From positions 992,001 through 1,056,000 of the forward strand of contig NZ_JAHXYZ010000001.1 in NCBI RefSeq assembly GCF_019969685.1: a stretch of 64,000 nucleotides of DNA, read 5' to 3'. The stretch is from Microbacterium sp. EST19A (GTDB lineage Bacteria; Actinomycetota; Actinomycetes; Actinomycetales; Microbacteriaceae). The translations under genes and the position numbers were made by a program. Positions 1 through 8,078 of the stretch are shown piece by piece. Within the stretch, counting starts at the first letter, position 1. Every line of letters starts with the position of its first letter. The notes beneath the pieces were generated by a model, which saw only the letters and a program-made list of their open reading frames with translations, was not told the DNA's origin and did no database searches.

Positions 1-1137
1 CCGTGTCATGTCGATCCCGGCGAAGGTGTGGGCCGACGTGGTGATGATGGCGTCGTCGCCGAGCAGACCGGCCAGTGCCATCGCCGTCAGCGACTTGCCC
101 GATCCGGACTCCCCGACGATGCCGACGATCTCGCCGCGCGCGATGCGCAGGTCGACCCCGCGGACCCGCTCGACGGTGCCGCCGTCGGGGGTCGCGAACG
201 CGATGTGCAGGTCGCGGATCTCGGCGACCACCTCGCCTTCGGGCTCTGCGCTCTCCGCCACCAGCTCACGACGACGCGAGGAGATGGTCACCGCTCCCGC
301 CGCACGTGCGGCGACGGCACGGAATCCGGCGCCCCGGGACCCCGCGACCGCCTCGCTCACCATGGTGAAGACGAGTCCCGCGAGGACCACGGCGAGGCCG
401 GGGCCGAGGGCGGCGAGCGGGTTGACGTAGATGCGCAGGATCCCCTCCTGGAGCATCCGTCCCCAGTCGTACTCGGGCGCCTGCACGCCCAGGCCGAGGA
501 ACGACAGCCCTGCGAACGAGAGCAGCGTCACGCTCGCTGTCGCCGCGGCGTTCACGAAGAACGGGTTCGCGATGTTCGGCAGCACGTGTCGCAGGAGCAC
601 GCCGATCGGTCCGACTCCGACGACCCGCGCGGCCCGCACGTAGTCGCGCCCCGAGACGGAGGCGGCGAGGTTGTAGACGAGTCGGGCGAACGAGGGGATG
701 CCGGCGAAGCCGATCGCGAGCATCGCCCCGGTCGCCGTCGCTCCCCAGATGACCGTGAAGAACAGCACCATCAGCAGCCACGGGAACGCGAGCAGGATGT
801 CGAGCAGACCGGTGAACAGGCGCCGAGGGTATTTCGGCAGGATGCTGGCGACGAGCCCGAACACGATCCCGCCGCACAGCGCGATCGCCGTCGCGCCCAG
901 GGTGAGCAGCAGCGTCAGGCGCGTCGCGACGAGCACGCGGGCGAGGATGTCGCGACCGAGCTCGTCGGTGCCGAACGGGTGGGCGGCGCTCGCGCCGAGG
1001 AGGCGGGACGAGACGTCGGTCGTGGTCGCCGCGTCACCCCAGATGACGGGGCCGGCGACGGCGGCGAAGAGCAGCAGCGCACTGCCGGCGATCGCCGAGA
1101 TCGCGATCGGATTGAGCAACCTCTTGCGCAGAGACAT
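1..1137 (-). CDS. Peptide-type ABC transporter permease-ATPase fusion (DppC-DppD), cut by window edge
   Basis: Inner-membrane permease of the dipeptide/nickel importer class fused in one chain to its ATP-binding subunit. Residues about 1-265 are a DppC-like permease: N-terminal TM, a FGTDELGRD element, several TM segments and the EAA-type loop (GRDYVRAARVVG) that docks the ATPase. A linker leads to an ABC domain from about residue 315 (EIRDLHIAF), with Walker A GESGSGKS placing the lysine at residue 348. The frame is open to base 1, so the rest of the ATPase lies outside. ATG at 1137 is 5 bp after the stop of the upstream permease. Such fusions occur in actinobacteria; a second ATPase probably follows outside. 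The substrate is unknown; neighbours suggest an imide, hydantoin or peptide-like compound. Confidence 0.9.
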   Translation of the reverse strand, partial: MSLRKRLLNPIAISAIAGSALLLFAAVAGPVIWGDAATTTDVSSRLLGASAAHPFGTDELGRDILARVLVATRLTLLLTLGATAIALCGGIVFGLVASILPKYPRRLFTGLLDILLAFPWLLMVLFFTVIWGATATGAMLAIGFAGIPSFARLVYNLAASVSGRDYVRAARVVGVGPIGVLLRHVLPNIANPFFVNAAATASVTLLSFAGLSFLGLGVQAPEYDWGRMLQEGILRIYVNPLAALGPGLAVVLAGLVFTMVSEAVAGSRGAGFRAVAARAAGAVTISSRRRELVAESAEPEGEVVAEIRDLHIAFATPDGGTVERVRGVDLRIARGEIVGIVGESGSGKSLTAMALAGLLGDDAIITTSAHTFAGIDMTR

Positions 1138-1142
1138 CGGGA

Positions 1143-2186
1143 TCAGCCCTCCGTGATCGACGAGCGCGGATCGATGGTGGCGAGGATGACGTCGACCACG
1201 AGGTTCACGCCCAGCACGATGAGGGCGTAGACGATGACGACGCCCTGCACCATCGGATAGTCCTTGGCGCCGACCGACGAGACCATGATCGAGCCGAGGC
1301 CGGGGATGGCGAACACGGCTTCGATGAGCACCGTCGCCGCGGTGAGTCCGGCGAGGATCATGCCGCCGACAGTGAGCGTGGCGGTCACGATGTTCGGCAG
1401 GGCGTGGCGCAGGTGGATCAGGCGCCGCGGCAGGCGCTTGGCGCGCGCCGTGGTCATGTACGTGGTGTCGAGCACCGCGAGCATCTCGACCTGCACGATG
1501 CGCACGAGGTAGGCCATGGGGCCGATCGCGAGCGCGATGACCGGCAGCACGGCATCCGCCGGCGCGCCCCAGCCCGCTGCGGGGAGCCAGCCCAGCCGCA
1601 CCGCGAAGAGCGAGATCAGTCCGACCGCGAGCAGGAAGCTGGGCACCGCGATCAGGATGCCGAGCACGGCCGAGACGGCCATCGACAGGCCGCGGCGGCG
1701 GCCCGAGCGGGCGAGCACCGCCGCGCCGATGCCGGCGGGGAGTGCACCGACCACCGCGATGACGAACGCGAGGACCGCGAGGAGCAGCGTGGTCGGGAAC
1801 CGCTGGGCGATCACATCGGCGACGGGACGCTGCAGACGGACGGATGTTCCGAGATCACCGGTGAAGAGGCCGCCGATGAAGCGCAGGAACTGCTCGGGCA
1901 TCGACTTGTCGAGCCCGAGCTGGATGCGCGTCGCCTCGACGAGCTCGGGTGTCGCGCTCTGGCCGAGGGCCGCACGCACCGGGTCTCCCGGCACGAGGTA
2001 CATGAGCAGGAACGAGGCCATGATGACGACGGCCAGCGAGACGACCAGGCGCCCCAGCCGGCGGAGCAGGAAGGCGGTGCGCGGAGTGAGCCCCCGGCGC
2101 AGGCGGCGCTCCTCCGCCCGCGCCGCCAGAGCGGCCGTGGTCGTGTCGACCACGTCGGCGGTCGCGAGCGGAGGAGTCGTCGTCAT
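1143..2186 (-). CDS. Peptide-type ABC transporter permease (DppB-like)
   Basis: First membrane subunit of a dipeptide/oligopeptide-class importer, 347 aa. It shows the DppB layout: one N-terminal TM ending in YLVPGDPVRAALG, a periplasmic region, then five TMs, an EAA-type loop around TTARAKRLPRR and the C-terminal hallmark IDPRSSI. I chose ATG 2186 (MTTTPPLATAD) because upstream residues in the frame look non-coding and this start is 4 bp after the stop of the binding-protein gene. It forms one transcription unit with its neighbours and should pair with the downstream permease-ATPase fusion. An Ala-rich cytoplasmic leader of about 40 residues precedes the first TM. Confidence 0.92.
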   Translation of the reverse strand: MTTTPPLATADVVDTTTAALAARAEERRLRRGLTPRTAFLLRRLGRLVVSLAVVIMASFLLMYLVPGDPVRAALGQSATPELVEATRIQLGLDKSMPEQFLRFIGGLFTGDLGTSVRLQRPVADVIAQRFPTTLLLAVLAFVIAVVGALPAGIGAAVLARSGRRRGLSMAVSAVLGILIAVPSFLLAVGLISLFAVRLGWLPAAGWGAPADAVLPVIALAIGPMAYLVRIVQVEMLAVLDTTYMTTARAKRLPRRLIHLRHALPNIVTATLTVGGMILAGLTAATVLIEAVFAIPGLGSIMVSSVGAKDYPMVQGVVIVYALIVLGVNLVVDVILATIDPRSSITEG

Positions 2187-2190
2187 GATG

Positions 2191-3771
2191 TCAGCCGAGC
2201 ATCCGGATCGAGGTGGGCTGGATGAAGTTCGGCAGATCGAACGTCGCACCCGACTGGTAGGTCGGCAGGATGTTGTCGATCACCGGGAACACGTCGAAGC
2301 GCTCGATGAGTTCCTTCTCCGCATCCTGCCAGATGCCGCAGGCCTCCTCCGGGCTCGCGCTGGAGGCCTCGGTCACGAGGGCCGAGTACTCCGGGTTGTC
2401 GACCCACATGAAGTTCAGACCGCCCACGTCGGGCGTCGCTCCGTCGAAGAAGACCGACAGCAGCACGGGTCCGCCCGGCGCGATCTGGACCCAGCCGGTG
2501 TCCCAGTCGAACGACGTGTAGAGCTGCTCGGACCACGCGGCCGCGTCGTTGCCGGAGAGCTCGGTGGTCACGCCGAGACCGTCCCACGTCTCCTTCACGA
2601 GCTCCGCCGCGGCGGCGTGCGTCGAGGTGGGCGCGTTGTAGACGAACTTGATGGTGAGCGGCTCGCCGTTCTTGTAGCGCAGGCCGTCGTCCTCGAGAAG
2701 CCATCCGGCCTCGTCGAGCAGTTCGGCGGAGCGGTCGAGGTCGGTGTCGGGCAGCGACCATTCGGGCTCGTCCGCGACGCACAGCAGCGGGTTCTTCGTG
2801 ACGAGCGAGATCGACTCCAGACCCTCGCCGTCGGCGATGACCGTGCCGACCTCGTCGCGGTCGATCGCGGTCGACAGCGCCTCGCGGACGAGCGGGTCGG
2901 AGAACGGACGCCCCTCCTTCTCGTTGAAGAGGATCTCGCCGACCGGGTTGCGCACGCCGACGAAGGTGAGCCCGGCGGCATCCAGACGGGAACGATCCGC
3001 ACCCGAGATGGTCGCGGCGTTGATCTCGCCGGACACCAGCAGGTTGGCCGCGGTGCTCTCGTCGGAGATGACGCGCGCCTCGATCGTGTCGGGAAGGCCC
3101 TCGGTGTCGCTCGTGACGTCGTCGGGGCCCCACGTGTAGTCGTCGCGCTTGGTGAACGTGTAGGTGTCACCCGGCTTGATGTCGCTGAGCGCGAAGAGGC
3201 CGGTGCCGTCGGTCGCGTCGGACATCGTGGTCGGGTCGGCCAGGCCGGCGTCGCACACCAGCTGGATGGTGCCGATGTTGACCACGAGGAACGGGTTGTT
3301 CTCGGTGCTCGTCACGGTGACGGTGTTGCCCTCAGCCGTCGCCGAGATCTTCTCGTCGATGACGGAGCCGTACGAGAACGTCGCGTTCTCGGGATCGGCG
3401 TTGTAGTTCAGGTTGTCGGCGACGGTCTGTCCGGTGAACTCGGATCCGTCGGCGCACGTGATGCCGTCCTTGAGGGTGAAGACGACCTCGGTGCCCGTCT
3501 CCTCCCAGCTCTCGGCGAGCCACGGTTCGAGCTCGCCCTCGGGCGTCACGGCGATCAGCGATTCGTAGGCGAGGCTGATCACCGAGAAGGTGTCGGGCGA
3601 GACCGCCTTGAGCGGGTTGAGGTCGCCCGGGTCATCGCCCACGGCGGTGACGAAGGTGCCGCCCGAGACGACCTCGCCTTCGGACGGACCGGTGGAACCC
3701 GCGCAGGACGTCAGTGTCAGCGCGAGCGCAGAGAGAACGGCGGCCACGGGTACTGCGGTACTGCGTTTCAT
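2191..3771 (-). CDS. Peptide-type ABC transporter substrate-binding lipoprotein (SBP family 5)
   Basis: Extracellular substrate-binding protein of family 5, 526 aa, usual length for OppA/DppA homologues. It begins with a lipoprotein signal peptide whose lipobox is LTSC (acylated Cys near residue 23), then the family core: GTFVTAVGDDPGDLNPL near the mature N terminus, LAESWE and FTLKDGITCADGSEFT typical of the class, and a C-terminal ligand-closure lobe. The start ATG has a strong SD (AGAGGAG) at good spacing. It lies between the hydantoinase gene (70 bp upstream) and the permease gene. Family 5 proteins bind peptides, nickel, opines or sugars, so the ligand cannot be read from sequence alone. 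Confidence 0.92.
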   Translation of the reverse strand: MKRSTAVPVAAVLSALALTLTSCAGSTGPSEGEVVSGGTFVTAVGDDPGDLNPLKAVSPDTFSVISLAYESLIAVTPEGELEPWLAESWEETGTEVVFTLKDGITCADGSEFTGQTVADNLNYNADPENATFSYGSVIDEKISATAEGNTVTVTSTENNPFLVVNIGTIQLVCDAGLADPTTMSDATDGTGLFALSDIKPGDTYTFTKRDDYTWGPDDVTSDTEGLPDTIEARVISDESTAANLLVSGEINAATISGADRSRLDAAGLTFVGVRNPVGEILFNEKEGRPFSDPLVREALSTAIDRDEVGTVIADGEGLESISLVTKNPLLCVADEPEWSLPDTDLDRSAELLDEAGWLLEDDGLRYKNGEPLTIKFVYNAPTSTHAAAAELVKETWDGLGVTTELSGNDAAAWSEQLYTSFDWDTGWVQIAPGGPVLLSVFFDGATPDVGGLNFMWVDNPEYSALVTEASSASPEEACGIWQDAEKELIERFDVFPVIDNILPTYQSGATFDLPNFIQPTSIRMLG

Positions 3772-3803
3772 TGCGATCTCCTCTTATCGGGTGGGAAGTG
3801 CGG

Positions 3804-3838
3804 GGGTACGGCGGCGGTGCAGGGTACGGCGGTGGTGC
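3804..3838. repeat. 17-bp direct duplication upstream of the SBP gene
   Basis: Two copies of a 17-bp unit (GGGTACGGCGG then C/T then GGTGC) start at 3804 and 3822 and differ at one base. They sit in the gap between the hydantoinase stop and the SD of the binding-protein gene, inside a presumed operon. Function unknown; simple slippage is the default explanation. Confidence 0.6.
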
Positions 3839-3841
3839 GGA

Positions 3842-5416
3842 TCAGCGGACGGGCGCCTCGGCGGAGAGCCGGGCGAGGGGTCCTGCGGCCTTGACGGTCA
3901 CGTTGACGGTGGGCTGAGCGGTGTACGGCACGTGGGTCTCGAGCACCTCGACCACCGACACCTGCAGCGGGTCGGCCCCGGCCTGGATGGCCTTCGCCAC
4001 GGCCGCCTCGGATGCCTGTTCGATCGCGGCATCCCGATCGCCCATCGGGGCCATCTGGTCGGCACGTCCGCCGGCGAGCGAGATGGCCGCGCCGACCGCG
4101 TTGGCGACGCCGCCGTGGTCCGGACGCAGGATGCGTCCGGCGCTGGCGAGCCGGTCGGGAACGAGGAAGCCGCCGCCGCCGACGACCACCAGCGGGATGT
4201 CGAGGCGCCCGAGCGAGAGGCGCTCCACCGCCTCCTCCAGGCGGTCGGCGACCACGGCGAGCGCGGCTTCCAGCGCCGCGGACACGGTCGAGGAGAGCGG
4301 CGGCAGCGAGCGACCGGCCACCGGGCTGCCGGCGAGCGCCGCGGCATCCGTCAGCGTCGGGGTGGAACCGCCGAACAGCAGCCCCTCCGGATCGATGCGG
4401 TAGCCGACCGAGTCCGGCCCGACCCGCCCGGTGGCGACGTCGACGACCGTCCCGCCGCCGATGCCGACGCTGAGGATGTCCGGCATCCGGAAGTTCGTGC
4501 GCACCCCGCCGATCTCGCGCGGCAGCGTGGATTCACGCGGGAATCCGCCGACGACGACGCCGAGGTCGGAGGTCGTGCCGCCGACGTCGATGACGATCGC
4601 GTCGTCGTGGCCCGACAGGTAGGCGGCGCCGCGGATGGAGTTCGCCGGTCCCGAGCCGATCGTCAGGACGGGATACTGCGCCGCATAGTCGAGCGACATG
4701 AGCGTGCCGTCGTTCTGCGCGAAGAAGGTGGCGGCGTCGAGCCCCTCCTCGGCGACGACGGTGACGAGCGCCTCGGTCACCGAACGCGCGACGCTGTAGA
4801 GCGCGGCGTTGAGCAGCGTGGCGTTCTCGCGCTCCAGCAGACCGGTCGGGCCGATGTCCTGACTGAGGAAGACCCGGGTGTCCTGCCCGAGATGGCCGCG
4901 CAGCAGTTCGGCGACCTCGAGCTCCTGCTCGGGCGAGGAGGGGCTGAAGATCCCGGCGACGGCGATCGCGTCGAAGTCGTCGAGTCCGTCGACGAAGCGC
5001 AGGATGCCGTCGCGATCGAGCGGCGAGATCGGCGTGCCGTCGACCATGTGTCCGCCGCCGAGCATCGCGGATCCGGCGAGCACCATGCGCACCAGGTCGT
5101 CCGGCCAGCCGGTGAGCGGCGGGTACTCGGTGGCGGCGGGCGCCCCGAGACGGATCATCGCGACCCGGTCGAGCTGACGCCGCTGCACGATCGCGTTCGT
5201 CGCGTGCGTGGTGCCGAGCATGACGCGCGAGACCCGCGAGCGGTCGTCGCCGATGGCGGCGAGCACGTCGCTGATGCCCGCGCGGATGCCGCCGGTGATG
5301 TCGTCGGTCGTCGCCCGCTTGGTCCAGGCCAGCACCCGGCCGTCACCGTCGAGCACGACGGCGTCGGTGTTGGTGCCGCCGACGTCGACGCCGATCGCCA
5401 GGTCGCGCGCGGTCAT
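3842..5416 (-). CDS. Hydantoinase/oxoprolinase family protein (HyuA-like)
   Basis: ATP-dependent cyclic-amide hydrolase family member, 524 aa, the size of the short hydantoinase/oxoprolinase group. The ASKHA-type N-terminal phosphate loop is GVDVGGTNTDAV at about residues 9-20, and the second glycine-rich loop DVGGTTSDLGVV lies mid-protein. ATG 5416 overlaps the stop of the DUF917 gene by 4 bp (ATGA), which fixes the start. DUF917 and HyuA-like genes are often neighbours; here both head an operon with a peptide-type importer, which suggests intracellular opening of an imported cyclic amide or imide. True hydantoinase, 5-oxoprolinase or acetone carboxylase-like chemistry cannot be separated by eye. 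It is not the B subunit (HyuB), which is absent here. Confidence 0.88.
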   Translation of the reverse strand: MTARDLAIGVDVGGTNTDAVVLDGDGRVLAWTKRATTDDITGGIRAGISDVLAAIGDDRSRVSRVMLGTTHATNAIVQRRQLDRVAMIRLGAPAATEYPPLTGWPDDLVRMVLAGSAMLGGGHMVDGTPISPLDRDGILRFVDGLDDFDAIAVAGIFSPSSPEQELEVAELLRGHLGQDTRVFLSQDIGPTGLLERENATLLNAALYSVARSVTEALVTVVAEEGLDAATFFAQNDGTLMSLDYAAQYPVLTIGSGPANSIRGAAYLSGHDDAIVIDVGGTTSDLGVVVGGFPRESTLPREIGGVRTNFRMPDILSVGIGGGTVVDVATGRVGPDSVGYRIDPEGLLFGGSTPTLTDAAALAGSPVAGRSLPPLSSTVSAALEAALAVVADRLEEAVERLSLGRLDIPLVVVGGGGFLVPDRLASAGRILRPDHGGVANAVGAAISLAGGRADQMAPMGDRDAAIEQASEAAVAKAIQAGADPLQVSVVEVLETHVPYTAQPTVNVTVKAAGPLARLSAEAPVR

Positions 5417-6516
5417 CGGGTTGCTCCTTCGAAAGGGACGTAGGGGAGGTCGTAGCCGAAGGCCGCCGGCCCTGCGAGCTCCAGCCCGCGGGGTGTGCGC
5501 CAGATCGGATCGCAGGCCCAGGCGAGCACCGACACCCGCTGGCCGAAGCGCAGCATCTCGGTGGTGATCGCGTGCCCTGTCTCGGCGTCGATGATGGTGA
5601 TGAGGTCGGGCACGCTGGCGAGCACCGCGCCGTCTTCGAGCACCAGGAGGTTCTCGTTCTGCAGCTCCAGTCGCTGCAGGCGTCCGCGGTCGGTGCCGGT
5701 GCCCGAGATGGTGACCGAGCCGCGCACGAAGCCGCCGGCGGTGCGGCGGTCGAGGTCGGTGATCTTGCCGGTCATCAGCACGCGGGCGTCGAGCTCTTCG
5801 GCCACGGCGGCCACCGGGTCGGACGACGACATCAGCGCGTGGCCGACACGGATGGACGCGCTCACGGTGCCTTCGATCACGGCCCCGCGCACGGTCTCGG
5901 CCGTCATCGGGTAGTGCGCGCCGAGGCAGATCGAGCCGCTGGCGACGGTGAGTGCCCGCGCGTGGCGCTCGAGCCAGTGCAGATCGATGGTCTTCATGAC
6001 CGAGATGTTGCCGACGACGTCGCTCTGGACCGCCCACTCGCACGGCACCCCTGCGACGTTCATCGCGACCATCGCGGCATCCGGGAACGCGCGACCCATG
6101 CCGTCCGCGTCGAGAACCTTCAGCCCGAGGCGGGCGGCCCAGCCGATCGGCTGCACGCCGTTGCCGCCGCCGATCTCCGCCGCCATGAGGGTCGTGACCT
6201 TGCGACCCAGCAGCCGCTCCGCCTCGGCGAGCAGCGCATGGATCTGACCGGTGGCCGAGAGCATCTCGATGCCCACCGTGGGGGCGCCGATGCCGGACAT
6301 CAGGATGACGACGTCGTCGGGTCCGAGTTCGTCGACCGTGACGAGCGGCACGGGTCCGTGATCGCGCAACGCGTTCTCGACCATGATCTGGCTGGTGTAC
6401 ACGGCGCCGCCGCCGCCGGTGCCGAAGATCGCGGTGCCGATGCCGAGCGCGGCGACGTCTTCGACCGTGATCTCGGTGATGCGCTCGGTGCGCGCGATCG
6501 GGGATGTCTGTGCCAT
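5413..6516 (-). CDS. DUF917 domain-containing protein
   Basis: Protein of 367 aa covering the DUF917 family (about 360 aa). It has a glycine-rich loop FGTGGGGA near residue 32, a conserved ELGPDDVVILMSGIGAPTV segment and a C-terminal half that resembles the domain attached to some hydantoinases. No signal peptide or TM, so cytoplasmic. DUF917 proteins commonly accompany hydantoinase/oxoprolinase genes and are thought to belong to the same enzyme, but the biochemical role is not settled. It is the first gene of the operon reaching the ABC importer. A promoter (TTGCCG, 17 bp, TAGCGT) ends 6 nt before ATG, so the mRNA is probably leaderless. Confidence 0.88.
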   Translation of the reverse strand: MAQTSPIARTERITEITVEDVAALGIGTAIFGTGGGGAVYTSQIMVENALRDHGPVPLVTVDELGPDDVVILMSGIGAPTVGIEMLSATGQIHALLAEAERLLGRKVTTLMAAEIGGGNGVQPIGWAARLGLKVLDADGMGRAFPDAAMVAMNVAGVPCEWAVQSDVVGNISVMKTIDLHWLERHARALTVASGSICLGAHYPMTAETVRGAVIEGTVSASIRVGHALMSSSDPVAAVAEELDARVLMTGKITDLDRRTAGGFVRGSVTISGTGTDRGRLQRLELQNENLLVLEDGAVLASVPDLITIIDAETGHAITTEMLRFGQRVSVLAWACDPIWRTPRGLELAGPAAFGYDLPYVPFEGATR

Positions 6517-6522
6517 GTGATC

Positions 6523-6551
6523 ACGCTACGGTCGGGGTGAACCCCCGGCAA
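6523..6551 (-). promoter_or_regulatory. Leaderless promoter of the DUF917-hydantoinase-ABC operon
   Basis: On the minus strand TTGCCG (6551-6546) and TAGCGT (6528-6523) are 17 bp apart, and the -10 box ends 6 nt before ATG 6516. The spacer holds a small inverted motif, GGGG and CCCC arms around TTCA (6534-6545), a possible operator. Confidence 0.6.
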
Positions 6552-6579
6552 TGTTCCCAGGAGCCAGTGTTTCCCGGCA

Positions 6580-6600
6580 TACTGTGCGGATGGCACAGTA
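6580..6600. promoter_or_regulatory. Perfect inverted repeat over the -10 box and start codon of the PucR gene
   Basis: TACTGTGC (6580-6587) and GCACAGTA (6593-6600) form perfect 8-bp arms separated by GGATG, which contains the ATG at 6590. A -10-like CATACT (6578-6583) ends 6 nt before that ATG. A repressor bound here, perhaps PucR itself, would block a leaderless promoter; alternatively it is an RNA hairpin hiding the start codon. Confidence 0.5.
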
Positions 6601-8068
6601 CACGCTGGAAGACTTGCGCGGTGATGCGGGCCGCCTCGGACTGCTGCACGTCGCGGGGCCCGTCGACTCCCGCATCGTCGTGCGCGTCGACATGGCGGCG
6701 GTCGATCGACTCGACGCCGTGCCCGCCGGGACGCTCGTCATCATCCCCGGCGAAGAGCAGCCGCCACCGTATCGGATCGATGTGGCGCTGCGGCAGGCCA
6801 GTGCGCGCGGGCTCGCCGGCATCGTGTTCACCACCGCAGTCGCCCTCGCCGAGACCGCCACCGTCCTCGCGACCCGGGGCGGTGTGCCGGTGTTCTCCGC
6901 CGCCGGCATCGGCGCCGCAGACCTGGCGAAGACGATCGACCGCGCGATCTCCGGAGGCGCCTCCGAGGCCATGATGCGCGGGGCGCACGCCGTGTCTGCG
7001 GCCACCGAGGCCGCCGAGGCATCCGAGAGCACTCCGGAGAGCATCCTCGCCGCCGCGAGCGGGGCGCTCGGCATCGAGCTGTCGATGATCGCCGATCCGA
7101 CCGTGACGTGGGCGGCATCCGACGCGGTGTGCATCGGCGAGGTGCCCGTGGGGCGTCTGGTGGCGGCGACCACCGACGGAGCCACGGCCGTCTCTGTGCC
7201 GGTGATCGCGTCGCTGCTGTCGCGTGTCGTGCAGCGCCAGAGCCGCGACCGCTACGCTCCGACCCAGTCCCGCGCCGACCTGCTCGTGGAGCTCGTGCTC
7301 GCCGAGTCGTCGCGCGTGGAGGGCTTCGTCGGGCAGGCCGCGCGGCTCGGGCTGCCGCTCCCCCAGTCGCACGTGGTGGCCTGGCTCGCGCCGACCCATA
7401 CGGCGGATGCCGAGGCCCGGGCGCCCCGCAGCGTGCAGCCCGCCCTCGAGCTGTTCGTGCTGCAGCTCGTGGAATCGCGCGAGGAGATGTGGCACGCGGC
7501 CTTCCTGCAGGACGACCTCATGCTGGTGTGCACCGAGGAGCACGGCGCCGGCGACCACCAGCGCCGCGTGCGTGAGGTGGCGCGGCTGATCCAGCACCAG
7601 GCCCGAGAGCTCGCGGGCACCGAATGGGCGTACACGCTGGGGCTGGGCACGCCCAAGCTCGGCGCGCTCGGGCTGCGGCAGTCGGCCGCCGAGGCCCGGA
7701 TCGCCGCGGAGTCCGCGATCGCCGCCGGGCGTCTGGGCGGGGTCGAGCTCACCGACGTGACGGGGCTGCGGCGCGTGCTGCTCGACGTGTACGCGTCGCC
7801 GATCAGCCGCGACCTGCTGCACGATGTGCTGCGCCCCCTCGACGAGCTCGGTCCGGAGCGCGCGCTGAATGCCGTGCGCACACTGCTCGTGTACCTCGCG
7901 CACGGCCGCTCGCTCGTGCACGCGGGCAAGGAGCTGATGCTGCATCCGAACGGCGTCGGCTACCGCATGCGCCGCATCCGCGAGCAGCTCGACATCGACC
8001 TCGACGATCCGGACGTGCGCTTCGCGGTCGAACTCGCATGCCGGGTGCGGCTCTTGGGGGCGGGGTAG
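6590..8068 (+). CDS. PucR-family transcriptional regulator
   Basis: DNA-binding regulator of 492 aa. Residues about 1-120 match the PucR N-terminal ligand-sensing domain seen in purine-catabolism regulators (AGLPVFSAAG-like segment at GGVPVFSAAG). The C terminus carries the PucR-type helix-turn-helix (TLLVYLAHGRSLVHAGKELMLHPNGVGYRMRRI in parts), typical of the family. ATG 6590 was chosen because a -10-like CATACT lies 6 nt upstream and homologous proteins start with a similar short leader; an upstream ATG at 6551 is in frame but lies in the promoter. It is transcribed away from the DUF917-hydantoinase-importer operon and is the obvious candidate activator or repressor of it. The effector is unknown. 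Confidence 0.88.
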   Translation: MAQYTLEDLRGDAGRLGLLHVAGPVDSRIVVRVDMAAVDRLDAVPAGTLVIIPGEEQPPPYRIDVALRQASARGLAGIVFTTAVALAETATVLATRGGVPVFSAAGIGAADLAKTIDRAISGGASEAMMRGAHAVSAATEAAEASESTPESILAAASGALGIELSMIADPTVTWAASDAVCIGEVPVGRLVAATTDGATAVSVPVIASLLSRVVQRQSRDRYAPTQSRADLLVELVLAESSRVEGFVGQAARLGLPLPQSHVVAWLAPTHTADAEARAPRSVQPALELFVLQLVESREEMWHAAFLQDDLMLVCTEEHGAGDHQRRVREVARLIQHQARELAGTEWAYTLGLGTPKLGALGLRQSAAEARIAAESAIAAGRLGGVELTDVTGLRRVLLDVYASPISRDLLHDVLRPLDELGPERALNAVRTLLVYLAHGRSLVHAGKELMLHPNGVGYRMRRIREQLDIDLDDPDVRFAVELACRVRLLGAG

Positions 8069-8078
8069 GCGGCCGCGG

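Noticed and set aside
1..1137. Frameshift or assembly error joining two transporter genes
   Set aside because: The permease and ATPase share one clean frame with a normal linker, and DppC-DppD fusions are known in actinobacteria.
1516..3894. 792-codon plus-strand frame opposite the first importer operon
   Set aside because: Composition (Arg, Asp, Val, Gly runs) is that of a mirror frame; the permease and binding-protein genes on the other strand have clear family motifs.
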